Assembly (NCBI GenBank): GCA_025345505.1
Contig: JANVCC010000021.1
Coordinates: 26,949,881-27,013,880, forward strand
Length of the DNA stretch: 64,000 nt
Direction of reading: 5' to 3'
Origin: Todiramphus chloris collaris
Lineage: Eukaryota > Chordata > Aves > Coraciiformes > Alcedinidae
Of this stretch, positions 53,401 through 64,000 are shown one piece after another. Position 1 is the stretch's first letter; the number at the start of each line of letters is the position of its first letter. The notes beneath the pieces were generated by a model. It saw nothing but the letters and a program-made list of their open reading frames with translations, made no database searches and was not told the DNA's origin. Position numbers and translations under genes: made by a program.

Positions 53401-55509
53401 CATTAGTTCATGCCATAATGTGAGTAAACTATGTATGTAGCACATGTAAACTCTGAATGCCTGCATTCCTAATTTTTGTGTTCGTAGGTATTACTAATAA
53501 AAGTCACTGAGCACTGACAGAAATATTTTTATTGTTTTCTGATGTGGATATCAGTTGATAATAATAAAATTTTGAAATTCTGCCAAATCCTGCACTAATC
53601 ACACTGAATGACAAAATTACGAAATGCAATGAAAATATGTGTAAGGAGTTATTAAGTGCAGTTCATAAATCTGAAGTTCCAAGAATAAATGGTTATGTTT
53701 TTTGTTATTTTGTTACTTTAATAATTGGTAATTTAATTATTTCATAACTTGGAATTTTGTGACCTTTATGACCATAACAATAAAAGCTTTCTATTTTTTT
53801 CCTAAAATTTCAGAACTTTTTATTTTGATGAGAGATGGAAACAGGCTGTGAAATGAACCACAAAATTGATACTCTGTCTCGACCACCTCCATAGGTTATG
53901 AAGATACTTCCTGTAGGACTAACTACTAAAATTCTCTTGTTGAATTTGATTACCCAAATTTCATGTTAAAGGACAAACAGACAAAGAATATGGCAAACTT
54001 CTTAATATTTGCAACTCGTTATTTAGTATTTTGGTAGCATTTGATCTTTATAAATATTTCATTTACAGTTGTCTTCATAGGAAAATCAATGAGGTGAGAT
54101 CATCTGATACTTGTTTACATATGCATGTAATTTATGAAAAAGAACAACTCAACATAAATTATTTTTTTAGTTGACAGAATAAATTGATATTGTAATATTT
54201 AATATACAAGTCAAATGCATTTAAAATACTCTATTGATAAACATATCTATGCATATATATGGTTTTATTTGTGTGTGAACATACATACAGAAATATACAT
54301 ATATTGCATAAGCCAAAATGTTGGTCACAGTAAAAGAAGCAGAAAAAAATCTAGAGAAGGTATAGTTGGGAGTAAATTTTTTCCAGTACATATGATTTGC
54401 TTTTGCCTACCCAAGAGCTTACACCTTTCATAGAAATATTCAAGTTTTCCAACTCTCCAAGGTCTGACTGTGATTGCTCTAGCCTTTCCAATGAGCACTC
54501 TTACTGAAGAGCAGAATTGCCAACCATGGACTCTTGGCCAAATTCCAATTTAAATAATTACAATCTGTTTCCTCTGTTCCTCTCTCTTCCCATCAACTGC
54601 AGTGTGGCTTTGAAGAGCATACTGCCCTGTTCAGCAGTTTCACACTTTGCATGGAGACATCTGCTCTGTCTCATGCTAGAGGTGACTGCATTTCAGTGCT
54701 AGAAAATGGGAGCCTTCCAAATTCCTTGTCAGTTTGTAGAGTATTTGGGGGTGTTTCAGAATGGAAAGCAAAATTTAAATGTAAAATCAGTATCTTAACA
54801 CTCAGTTTCTTTTGGTATATGTCAACTCAATGTTAACTGAGTCTAAATCATTTTTTTACTGACTCTCTTAAGGAGTTTTGTAAACACACATTTTAAAAGG
54901 CTTTTAAATCTTTGTGTATCTTTTATTTGTATAGTTAGAAAGATTTATTATGATCTGGAATCCATTAAATAGTACTCAAGTACTTTGAATAGACGTTAGT
55001 CATGCCTGTAAGATTGAGCATAGAAAGCCAGGAGCTGAAGAGATCTGTGTGCACCAAGATCAGCCCAAGGTACTTGCACTGTGTCTGCTCAGGCTAACCT
55101 CTATTTAACTCAGCTTGGGTGGAGTGAGCTGGTGTCAGTCTGCTTTCATCCATGCACATGAATCCAAGAGTGATGTGTAACTACATACTTAAGGCAAGAC
55201 TAAGTGTTTGAACCATTAGACTCTACAAATTATACTTGTATAGTTGTATATAGTTTTTGTATACTTCTATATATTTGTTATACAAGATCATCCCCATTTA
55301 TTGGCCTTATTTAAACAAAAAATAAATTTAAAAAAGATTTGTTTTTTGTTTATAATAAAAAAAATCAGAATTCCCAATGAAAACCAGTATTTTGCAACCA
55401 GGGGTGTTTGTGAAGTAAAAGATGGCTTTTGGAAATGAAATGGATTTGATTGTCTTTGTTTAAAAGAATCAACAACTGGCAATACTGGTTTTAAGGTATT
55501 TCATTGTTT
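50496..55509. other. Gene-free 3' flank, segment 1
   Basis: About 5 kb with no supportable gene. It includes an alternating A/T-rich, TATATA-bearing stretch at about 53100-53220. Open frames such as 51504-51746 and 52598-52816 have no recognisable domain, splice support or family match. Confidence 0.6.
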
Positions 55510-55917
55510 AAATGCATTTGTGGAGAATCTGACAGATAAGGAGAGGGTGAGAGAGCTGGGACTGCTTAGCCTGGAGAAGGCTCAGGGAGGATCTCATTGA
55601 TGTGTATAAATACCTGGTGGGGAGGAGTAAAGAAAACAGAACTGGACATGTCTCAGTGGTGCCCCACAGACTGACAAGAGGCAGTGGGCACAAATTGAAA
55701 CACAGGAAATTTCACTTACAGGAAAAACATTCTTTAGTGGAAAACTAGAACATGTTGCCTAGAGAGACTGTGAAGACTCCATCCATTGAGATACCTAAAA
55801 CCTCATATGGCACAGCCTTGAGCACCCTCCTCTGTAGGTGATCCTGCTTGGAGTGAGTGGGGTGTTGCAGTAGATGATGTCCAAAGGTCCCTGCCAACTC
55901 CAGCAGTACCATGATTC
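55510..55917 (+). mobile_element. CR1 LINE, 5'-truncated
   Basis: A plus-strand CR1 starting in the reverse-transcriptase C-terminal region (RVRELGLLSLEKAQG-like reading around GAGAGAGCTGGGACTGCTTA). It runs through the post-RT segment (ACAAGAGGCAGTGGGCACAA) into the 3' UTR (GATGATGTCCAAAGGTCCCTG) and ends at ACCATGATTC at 55917. The tail is reduced to a single 8-mer-like unit. The copy is inactive and moderately diverged. Confidence 0.9.
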
Positions 55918-57439
55918 AAATGTAATCCCTTACATCCAGTATGTAATTCCTATCTGAACCTAGAAAAATTGTCACTGTCAGAATGGGCATATGATCAGAC
56001 AAGTTACTACATTAGGACAAAAGTGGAGATCCCATTTTTGCCCTTACCTGTTCCTATTTCAGTAGTGGTCTAGTCTTTCCCTTAGTCACTTTTCTTTGTC
56101 TCAAAAGGTGATGGGAGATTATAGATGAAGAACTGATGTTTTGATATGTAGCATTAAGAACAGATAAAACAAGAGTCAGTGGACATGTTGGAAAGCTTAT
56201 CTTACAATGCACCAAAACTGACTTCATTGTGGGACAGCTGGACAGATTAAGTCAGTGGAAGTTTACCAGGCAAAGATGTCTTGATGTGTAAGAGAAGTGA
56301 AAGGACTTTCTTAGAAAAGGCTTTTCAGGGCTGAAATTTTTTTAAGGGTACCATGGGAGAGCTATGCTGTAGTTGACATGTTGATTTTATGAGAGATTAA
56401 TAAGTTGAATCTCACGGAGTGATTTCATTTTTTTTAATGTAGTTTATTTTAATTTATGATTTTATGTGATTTGATTTGATTTGATTTGTTTAATTTGATT
56501 GTGGGCAAATGCATGTCAGGTATGGTGCTAATACACTAGGTAGAAATGTTTACTTTTTTGCTAAAATAAATCTTTGAAGTCTGCATGTCTTCTTTATGTA
56601 GACTTTAGCAGATCTGGGGTTTGTCTACCCTTTTATAACCTTCAACAGAGATTAAGTTACGATTACATCTCACGTTGCATTAACTCATTGTATAGTAGAT
56701 ACGAAGCCATGACCTCTCAAGATTTTCTGAATAATTTCTTTCTATAACCTGATTAAATAGGATGAACCTAGTGCTCCTTTTGGAGGATAAGAAGCAAAAA
56801 AATACCTTATTTGTAAGGTGGCACTAGTGGTAACATAAATACTTCCCTTCATTTTGTCCCGTTAACGGTTGCATGCATTTAGCATGACCTTGAAGTAGTA
56901 ATTCTGCTGGTCAGAAACCTTTGATTTTGCTGGTCTTCTTGAAAAGCAGGAAGGAATTTGTGAAACACACCATACATATACAGATGTCAAGTGCAGTTAA
57001 TGAAGACAAGCAAATGCATTCCTTAATAGTAATTAAAAAAGACGAGGGAACGCGTCCTTTGATTAAGAATTTTCTCTTCAAGGTTCCCTACCTGACAAGG
57101 CATGTCAGTTCCTTCATCTCATTTACACCAATATGCTTTATAAATTATTCCTTAAAATATATACTACATTAAAAGAACACCACACTTCTATGTAATATAG
57201 GATTATAGATCTGCAGGTGCAACTGCAATGTAGGTACTTACAATTGTGACTTATTTTGCTGTAACAGGCACACAATAGACACTGATTAACTATACAAGAT
57301 TTGAAAGACATTAAAAGTTATGTCACACTGGAACTCTACAAAATATTTGTTGTACATATGATTCAAGTTTAAATATGTCCCAGAATGAGATTTTTCTCTC
57401 CCTACAATGGTAAAAATGTTAAATAATCTTTACATGTTG
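55918..57439. other. Gene-free 3' flank, segment 2
   Basis: AT-rich DNA with a short (GATTT)n run of about four copies near 56468-56488. Nothing else is supportable. Confidence 0.6.
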
Positions 57440-57910
57440 ATCCATTATGACCTCCTGATCTTTCCTGCTTGCAGCAGCGTACACCAGCCTTTACAAAGTT
57501 TCACGCCGTTGTCTGCAGACCACCTTACTGGTTCCTGATTCATCAACAAAGATTTGAATTCTAATACTATCTTCCACTGTGCTTCCATAATCTATTTCAT
57601 ATGCAATTCCTTAAGTATACACTACGTATCATCAGTTCAAGTCAATTGTAAAAGTACTGAAGAAAGCCAAGTCCACAAATGATCCTTGCAAGGTCTTACT
57701 TGAAATGTTCTACAATCTTGACAGAGATAGCTCCTATTTAAGGATGCTTTTAAAACAATGTGAGTTTAGAACAAACTTATGGTGATTACTTTTTAGATAA
57801 AGATTCTTCATGGTGTTCATGAGGACATCATGTGAAACAAGGTCAAAAGTCCTGGGGAAAGTCAAAGTCTAATCTGTAAACTAGTCAGTCCTTGTTTCTG
57901 TGTCATGTAA
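57440..57910 (-). mobile_element. Ancient, highly diverged CR1 LINE fragment
   Basis: The + strand resembles the complement of the central reverse-transcriptase coding region of older amniote CR1 subfamilies. Recognisable blocks are TTGCAGCAGCGTACACCAGC, AAGTCCACAAATGATCCTTG and the segment around GAGGACATCATGTGAAACAA followed by GGTCAAAAGTC. Divergence is far higher than in the copy at 3069-4030, so the insertion probably predates most bird radiations. Borders are approximate, and weak similarity may extend to about 58000. Confidence 0.65.
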
Positions 57911-60379
57911 ATCAAATACATTATTGCCTCAGCCACCACTGCATGTACAATGTCCCTTGCAAGACCCTTCTTCCTCCTCCTGTTCATGCTGTTTCCAAGT
58001 GATACTGTGGTGCCTTCTGCTGAAACTACCTTCTTCTTCTGAGTTTGGACAACATGGATTGTGACACACAACAGGGGAGGAATGGAAACTTAATCCTGTG
58101 ACTGCGGTGGCTAGCCCATAAGGACATCTATTTTAAAGCTCTGTCTTCTGGGATCTCCCTTTCTCTGGAGTAGAAGACATGTAGAATTGTGCTTGTCATG
58201 GCTACTGCTTTGAGAACAGTCAAAGAGCTTCTTTGCGTCCAAAGAACAGGATGTGCAGGGCTCAACCTGAGTAGCAATCAAAGACATTGTGTTCAGGGAA
58301 AGGAATGGACCTTGGAAATCTGTTCAGTGAGCTGCTAGATGGGCAGCTCACTCGGTTGCTGAAACCTCAACAGAAAGACTTCCTTGTAAAAAAAAGACAG
58401 AGGGAACAGTTTCTGGTGTATGTAGTTGCTAAGTAGATTATATTCTGGAGCTCACGGTCCTCAGGCTTTAAAAGGCACAAGAGACCTTTCAGTCATAGCA
58501 CATGGTCCTTAATATAGCACAGAAACCACTTTTGAGGTGCCATAGGATTTCTCAGTAGCATTCTACTGCTGCATGTCTGATAGGTACGGATTGAGCACCA
58601 TGTGACGGTGTGGACTCCATAGATTCACACACTAGTATTGCCAACAGACACTGAAGGACACTTCCAATGGAGATGGATTTAGCTCGTTCCAAAACTAACC
58701 TATTTTGAAACCACTGAAATTGCTCCAAGAACCAAACCAAATCCAAGCAAAGGAAGAAAATCAGGGGGTTCATTTAAAAAACCACCTTATTTCTCTTAAT
58801 CAAACTGCTGTACAGAGATAGAAGCACTTATTTCAGGAAAACTGATTCGTGAGGCCTCAAAAATTTAGATTCAGATTACACCCTTAACCCTCCTTGATTT
58901 AACCCATGTATACTTTCACTGGTTTTATATACATTATCAGCCCTCTCTCTTCTATATTTTTCTGTTAATTCCTTTTAATTTTTCAGATTACTGAAGTGTT
59001 TCTCCACTTGCATTAAGTGAGACAGCTGTGATTTTAATTCTGAGTTTTCATTGCATATTTATGTATTGGGGTTTTTTTTATTTGGGGAAGGCTTTTTAGA
59101 AAGATGTTGTAAAGTTCCAAGTGACTATAATATCTAGGAAACCCTCATTTAAGGCAGAATATATAATATACAAGGCTAGACCACACAGTCACCATGAAAT
59201 CAGAGAATGTGCCTGGAAAATTCCAAGGATGAGATTCAGTAATGCAAATAATTACATGCATGTTGCAAATATTTATTTGGAGTAAATAAAGAATGAGAGA
59301 GGTTCTGGTGAGATGACTCACCTACTGACCGAGATGATAAACAGCTACAAACAACTGTGAAAAGGTCTCCATTAGATTTTTGTTATTTCAGTTTTTCACA
59401 GAAGAATTATCCATTTTCTTGTCATCTATTTCCTCTTCTCAGTATAAATAACGTCACAATAAACCCTCTGTTCAATGTTTCTCATTAAATGATACAAGTA
59501 GGAACATCACGCACATCAGAGCCAAAAAACAGCTAAGAAAAGCAGGAATAGTGTGTCATAGTGTGGTTAATATGTTAAAGGAACCAGATACCCTGCAATG
59601 TATCAGCCATAACTTGTCTCCAGATACATAAAACAGTTTAAAATACCACAATACAACTTACAGTAATGACTTTACCTTCATTAAAAAGAGAAACACTTTA
59701 TTGCAACCACTTGCATTTTTTTAGTGCATGAAAATGTACTTGCTTAGGGTCTATATTGAACTGTACATACATCAAACAGCTGCACAGCCCTGGTTTGTGT
59801 GCGTCCAGGCCCACAAAGGGAAGCAGCGTGGTCACGTTACCACAGATGATTGACTGGCCCTTGTGTATGACATGGTTAATTAGCCTGAGCTCATCACCAG
59901 CACAACACTGCTGCATTGCTTATCAGATCTAAGGTAGCATTATTCTTATGCCTTGCCATACAGATATAGATACCAGCTCTCTCAGAGCAGAGTGACGAAT
60001 GGACATTCCATACAATCATAGATAAAGGGAAGAAGAGCTCAAATATCATTATCAAGTCTGATCTCATTAGTGACAAGAGTCCACAGAGCTTCACAGGGTT
60101 TTTTCTGCATCGGGATAAGTAGTACCTTTGCAAATTAAAACTTGTCTTCAGAGAAGCGTACAATCTAGATTTAAAACCTGTCAGTGATGCCACACTTTTT
60201 CAGTGAGTGAATTTAGTCACTCATTTCATGGATCACTAAGGAAAAAAAAAAAAGTGCTTTATTTTTTGTTTGAATTTTTAGCTTCACCTTTTTGACAGAG
60301 GAACTCGTCAGACCTCTGACTGCTGGACTGAACAGATCTTTGCTATTTGTTCTGCTTTTCTGTACTGTGACCAGTTATC
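57911..60379. other. Gene-free 3' flank, segment 3
   Basis: No supportable gene. A minus-strand 72-codon open frame at 59698-59916 ends within an AATAAA sequence (see findings). An A run lies at about 60241-60252. Otherwise the sequence is AT-rich and unique-looking. Confidence 0.55.
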
Positions 60380-60945
60380 CTGGAGTCATCATGTTGATAA
60401 GCTAAGTAGATTGGACTCCTGGAGACTTTCCAGGTCTTTAATATTCCCATGGCTTTTCTCTGACCCTTCTCCAAATTATTCACATTCATCATGAATTCTG
60501 AGCGGTAGCACTGGACACGCTATTTCAGTAGCAATTGCTTCTCTGCCAAATGCAGCAATAACTTCACCTTCCATTTCTGTCCAGTGGATACACCTAAGGA
60601 TAACCTTTTTTTGTTCATGTGGTCTCAATATGACCTCTTCAGAATCACTACTTCATGGGAAAGTCCTGTCTCCTGGTTTTATGGCTTCATTTTTGTTCCT
60701 GTATGTTAGACCTTCCATTTGTCTGTACGGAAAAGTAATTTGTTTTACTATTCTTGCTTACCCAGTCTCCCTGGATACTCTTAATTACTGATCTGTCTCT
60801 TCTTAATTTTTCACTCGTCTTATCTGTTGTCATCACCAAATTTTGTCAGACAAAATGTAATGTCTCTTTACCCAGTCATTGGTAAAATACTCAATGAAAT
60901 AGAGCCAAAAATAGTGCCTCTGGCATCTCATGGACAGAATAGTTA
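60380..60945 (-). mobile_element. Ancient CR1 LINE, left part of a split copy
   Basis: The complement of the reverse-transcriptase region of an old amniote CR1. Recognisable blocks are the CCCTTCTCCAAATTATTCAC segment, TGAGCGGTAGCACTGGACAC and the ATCACCAAATTTTGTCAGAC block followed by CCCAGTCATTGGTAAAATAC. The similarity breaks at about 60945 and appears to resume after 61204, with a younger plus-strand CR1 between the halves. Confidence 0.7.
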
Positions 60946-60959
60946 GAACAATAGATAGA

Positions 60960-61204
60960 TAGAACAAGAGGGAATGGATTCAAGCTGCAACAGGGTAGGT
61001 TTAGATTGGGCATTTGGGAAAAAAATTTCACAGAAAGAGTAGTCAGACACTGGAATAGGCTGCCCAGGGAGGTGGTTGGGTCACCATCCCTGGATGTGTG
61101 TCTAACATTTAGATGTGTTGGTGAACATAGTTTAGGGGGGAAATTCAGTTGGACTCGATGATCCCAAGGGTCTTTTCCAACCTGAATGATTCTATGATTC
61201 TATA
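60960..61204 (+). mobile_element. Younger CR1 LINE inserted in an ancient CR1
   Basis: A plus-strand CR1 3' portion: GGGAATGGATTCAAGCTGCA, then GTTTAGATTGGGCATTTGGG, then GGCTGCCCAGGGAGGTGGTT, then the 3' UTR GTTGGACTCGATGATCCCAA. It ends in the intact avian tail GATTCTATGATTCTATAG. It is much less diverged than the flanking ancient copy. ATAGTTA occurs at both ends (60939-60945 and 61202-61208), a possible short target duplication. Confidence 0.92.
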
Positions 61205-61360
61205 GTTAATCAAACAAGACACAGATTTTCTTATTTACAGTTATGTATGGAGATACAGTTTTTCATCAATGTAGTGTGAGCTACCTTGACCTGTTTTTCT
61301 ATAGCGTGCTAATGAAGATGTCATGCAGTGCCAAGTCAAACCTCTACCAGAAATGTCTCA
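61205..61360 (-). mobile_element. Ancient CR1 LINE, right part of a split copy
   Basis: AATGAAGATGTCATGCAGTG followed by CCAAGTCAAACC matches the block of old CR1 that lies next upstream, on the element's strand, of the 60380-60945 portion. This supports one ancient element divided by the younger CR1. The match is short and the right border is uncertain. Confidence 0.55.
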
Positions 61361-62529
61361 GTCCTCCAATCAAAGTTGGATCTTCACTCAAAATACTCAG
61401 TTTGACACTAGCGTTCTTCTAGTCAGCCTTTCATGCCAACTTGTATTCTCAGGACCAACTGAGTGGCAGACCAGCGTGGTAACAGAGGCCAGATGCACCT
61501 GGTGGAGTTCCTCCCCACTAACTTTAGATGTCTGCAGTACAGATAGCTACATTTTGGATAGTCATAATAGGTTTGCTTTTAGTCAGTGGCAGAAGAGAGG
61601 CACCCTCAGATTGAAGTACATTTTACCTATTTTGGGGAGCTGTATTAGAACATCAGAGGGGGCCTACTATTCCCCAACAATAAAGTTTACACTTTAGAAG
61701 TGAAGGGAGTTTAAGGTGAAGAGCTCAGGTGTAAATGTTCATGTTTGGTTCAAGGATTATTGCTGATACAGTCTTACAGCTGTTCTATAGGTAGGTGAAT
61801 GATGTGCTTAATATCAACAGAGCTGTGAGCCTTAGTTCTCAATCCCCCAGACTGTCAACATCTTATCTAACTCTTCATCTGAAACTGTTTGGAGCTTCAG
61901 TTTTACATTGAAGAGAAACACGAAATACAGTAGCATGATTTATAGCGGCAAAACATGTTGGGAGTGTTTTCACATGGGGGTGTGAGTTTAAAATCATACA
62001 GAATGACAACACTAAAATCAAACACTGTGCTAGAATTTTAAAATGCTGTAATATTTTCTGAAACATACCTGTATTTTCCCTCTCACACCTCCAGCTATAG
62101 TGAGGTATGCCTCAATTTTGCATCTTCAGCAATTAAATTCACAAAACCACAGCTTTTGTTAAATCTGCAATGTTTTACTTTGAAAAAAAGCATCTGCTTA
62201 TACATAAACCCTGAGATCCTTACATCAGAACACCTATAGAGGTAACTGTCACTACTAGGTTGACTTGGCCATTAGCTGACAAGAAAAATGGAGAATAAAT
62301 GGAAATACTAGCACTTACTCATCTCCAAATAATAAATTCAACAAACGAAAACCCCACATCTTTTCTGACAGGTGAAATATGTCAATAACATAATTTCCTA
62401 TATTAAAAAAAAAGTTTTAGTAGGTTTTAGAAAAGTTTTTGTAGGCTTTAGAAAAGTTATATGATATATATTTCTTTTGCCTTTTTTATGTGCCTCTTGT
62501 CTACATTTCAGTTCCTTCAGAGATCCTTT
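61361..62529. other. Gene-free 3' flank, segment 4
   Basis: Contains an open frame of 124 codons (61323-61697) that starts inside the ancient CR1 and has no recognisable domain. No other feature can be supported. From 62400 to 62470 a GTTTTAG/AAAAGTT motif is locally duplicated. Confidence 0.55.
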
Positions 62530-63590
62530 CTTCTTTTCTCAGAACTTCTGGAGACCCACTGCTCTCCTTTTGTTCACACAGCCAGTCATTTTATCACAGA
62601 AAGCAATCAAACTTGGTTGGGCATGATTTACCCTTGGTAAAGCACATACCCGTCCTCCATGTGCCTGGAAATGGTCTCCAGGAGGATTTGCTCCATAACT
62701 TTCCCACAGACTGAGGTGAGACAGACTGGCTGGTAGTCTCCCAGATCCTCTTTCTTGCACTTTCTGAAGTTGTACAAAGCATTTGTCTTTTTCACATCTT
62801 CAGGAGCCTCCCACACTCTCTACCGCCTTTCAAAGACAATGCTGAGGAGCATCACAATGAAATAACATCAATGCATTCTGCCCAGTCCCATGGTCTCGTA
62901 TATGTCAAATTTGTTTAAGTGGTCTCTGATTCCAGCACCCTCTACCACGGGTAACATTTATCTCCCCTAGACTTTCTCAGAGAGATCCCAGAGGCCCGAA
63001 AGCAGACCTTGACATTTAAGAACCAAGGCAAAACAGGCACTGAGTCAATCTGTCTTTTCTGCTTCCTTCATCAAGTCATCCATCCCATTCTGCAGAAGAT
63101 CTGTGTTTTCATTGGTCTTCCTTTTGCTTCCAATGTACTTACAGAAGTTCTTCTTGTTGCCTTTCCTATCACTTATCGGTTTAAACTCCAGCCAGGCTTT
63201 GGCTTTCCTAACTCCATGCCTTCAAGCTCAAGCAATGTTTTTCATACTCCTCCATACTCCATCCCCATTCCCACTCTCTGTGTGTTTCCAGATTGTGTTT
63301 GAGCTCAGTCAGGAACTCCCTCTTCAGCCAAGCTGGCCGCCTGCCACACCTGCTGTTTCCTGCACATCTGGATGGTCCTCTTCTGCTTTGAGGAGTTGTC
63401 CCTGGAAATTACTGTCCTGCCCTGTGCCTTTGAGTGAGGACTTGCTGTGGAAGGCACTGCCAAAGATTTCTGCAATTCTGCTAGAAGAACAGTTTATATT
63501 AGTGTTTCCTAGTCCACTTCAGACAAAGAAAACAGGTAAATTGCTTAAACTAGAGAGATCCGTCCAAGTAGCTTTTCCTGAAAGGAGTTA
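62530..63590 (-). mobile_element. CR1 LINE internal fragment: linker and N-terminal reverse transcriptase
   Basis: On the minus strand this about 1.06-kb block encodes CR1 ORF2 parts in the right order. At the high-coordinate side is the stretch between endonuclease and reverse transcriptase (complement of GAGCTCAGTCAGGAACTCCC and of AACTCCAGCCAGGCTTTGGC). Then comes the start of the reverse transcriptase with CKKEDLGDYQPVCLTSVCGK, VMEQILLETISRHMEDGYVL, GKSCPTKFDCF and AFCDKMTGCVNKRRAV at about 62540-62770. The catalytic YxDD region and the 3' end are absent, so this is an internal remnant and not a simple 5'-truncated copy. The coding frame is disrupted. Confidence 0.87.
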
Positions 63591-64000
63591 AGGAGTACTC
63601 ACGAATCACATTACTGGCACGATATAGGACAGTAAATGGCATAAAGGTGGTAACAAACAGCTGGAGGGAAACAAACCATTGAAACTCAGTGAATGTATAT
63701 CTTTAGTCTAAGCTCAAACCGACAATACTGAGAGAAAAATTAGAAAAGCTTGATCTGGGACTAACCAGAGTGAACCTTTTTCAATGTTATGTCCCAAAAC
63801 TGCAACCCCTAACACACAAATTGAAATACTTATGTATGTGTGCAATGGTTTAACTTATAATTTTAAATCCATATTGATATTTTAAATACCTCTAGACACC
63901 TGAGGTATTCTGGTACTTTCTCTCAATGTCTCTTCTTGATACTGTTTCATTTTCTATTAAATACTTCAATATTAACTCACCTGGAAGAATGAAAGGTTAT
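63591..64000. other. Window end, nothing recognised
   Basis: AT-rich DNA without exon, RNA gene or recognised repeat up to the end of the window. Confidence 0.6.

Noticed and set aside
61323-61697. 124-codon plus-strand frame
   Set aside because: It begins inside an ancient CR1 remnant and shows no domain or family resemblance.

Overview
The window is vertebrate nuclear DNA and almost certainly from a bird. The evidence is many CR1 retrotransposon pieces ending in the avian tail of repeated TCATAGAA / ATTCTATG units, a solo LTR of avian endogenous-retrovirus type, AT-rich non-coding DNA, and one intron-split gene with vertebrate splice sites. The sequence alone does not fix the species.

The only protein-coding gene I can support is EDNRB, the endothelin type B receptor, on the + strand. 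Its seven coding exons (33963-34445, 42840-42952, 43103-43307, 43638-43787, 44725-44858, 45434-45542, 47023-47154) join in frame at GT/AG introns and give a 441-residue class A GPCR. All key receptor residues are present, and from exon 2 onward the numbering matches my memory of human EDNRB. A CpG-rich promoter and 5' region (about 33170-34560) surrounds exon 1, intron 1 is 8.4 kb, and the 3' UTR probably runs about 3.3 kb to a poly(A) signal at 50471.

Layout: 1-33170 is gene-free 5' flank with CR1 pieces (3069-4030, 12205-13115, 23466, 27055-27343, 28569), an LTR inside the second CR1 (12322-12732), a 23-copy AAAGG pentanucleotide array (about 21197-21312) and a G-rich run (29353). EDNRB lies at 33.2-50.5 kb. 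From 50.5 to 64 kb is gene-free 3' flank that is richer in CR1, including ancient copies at 57440-57910 and 60380-61360. The second ancient copy is split by a younger CR1 (60960-61204). A long fragment of the reverse transcriptase and linker region lies at 62530-63590.

I see no operon, RNA gene, CRISPR array or undescribed multi-gene system. The points most worth a second look are a possible small 5'-UTR intron just before the EDNRB start codon, the repeat-encoded poly-leucine signal peptide, a 19-G homopolymer 275 bp before exon 2, the AAAGG array and the nested retroelements.
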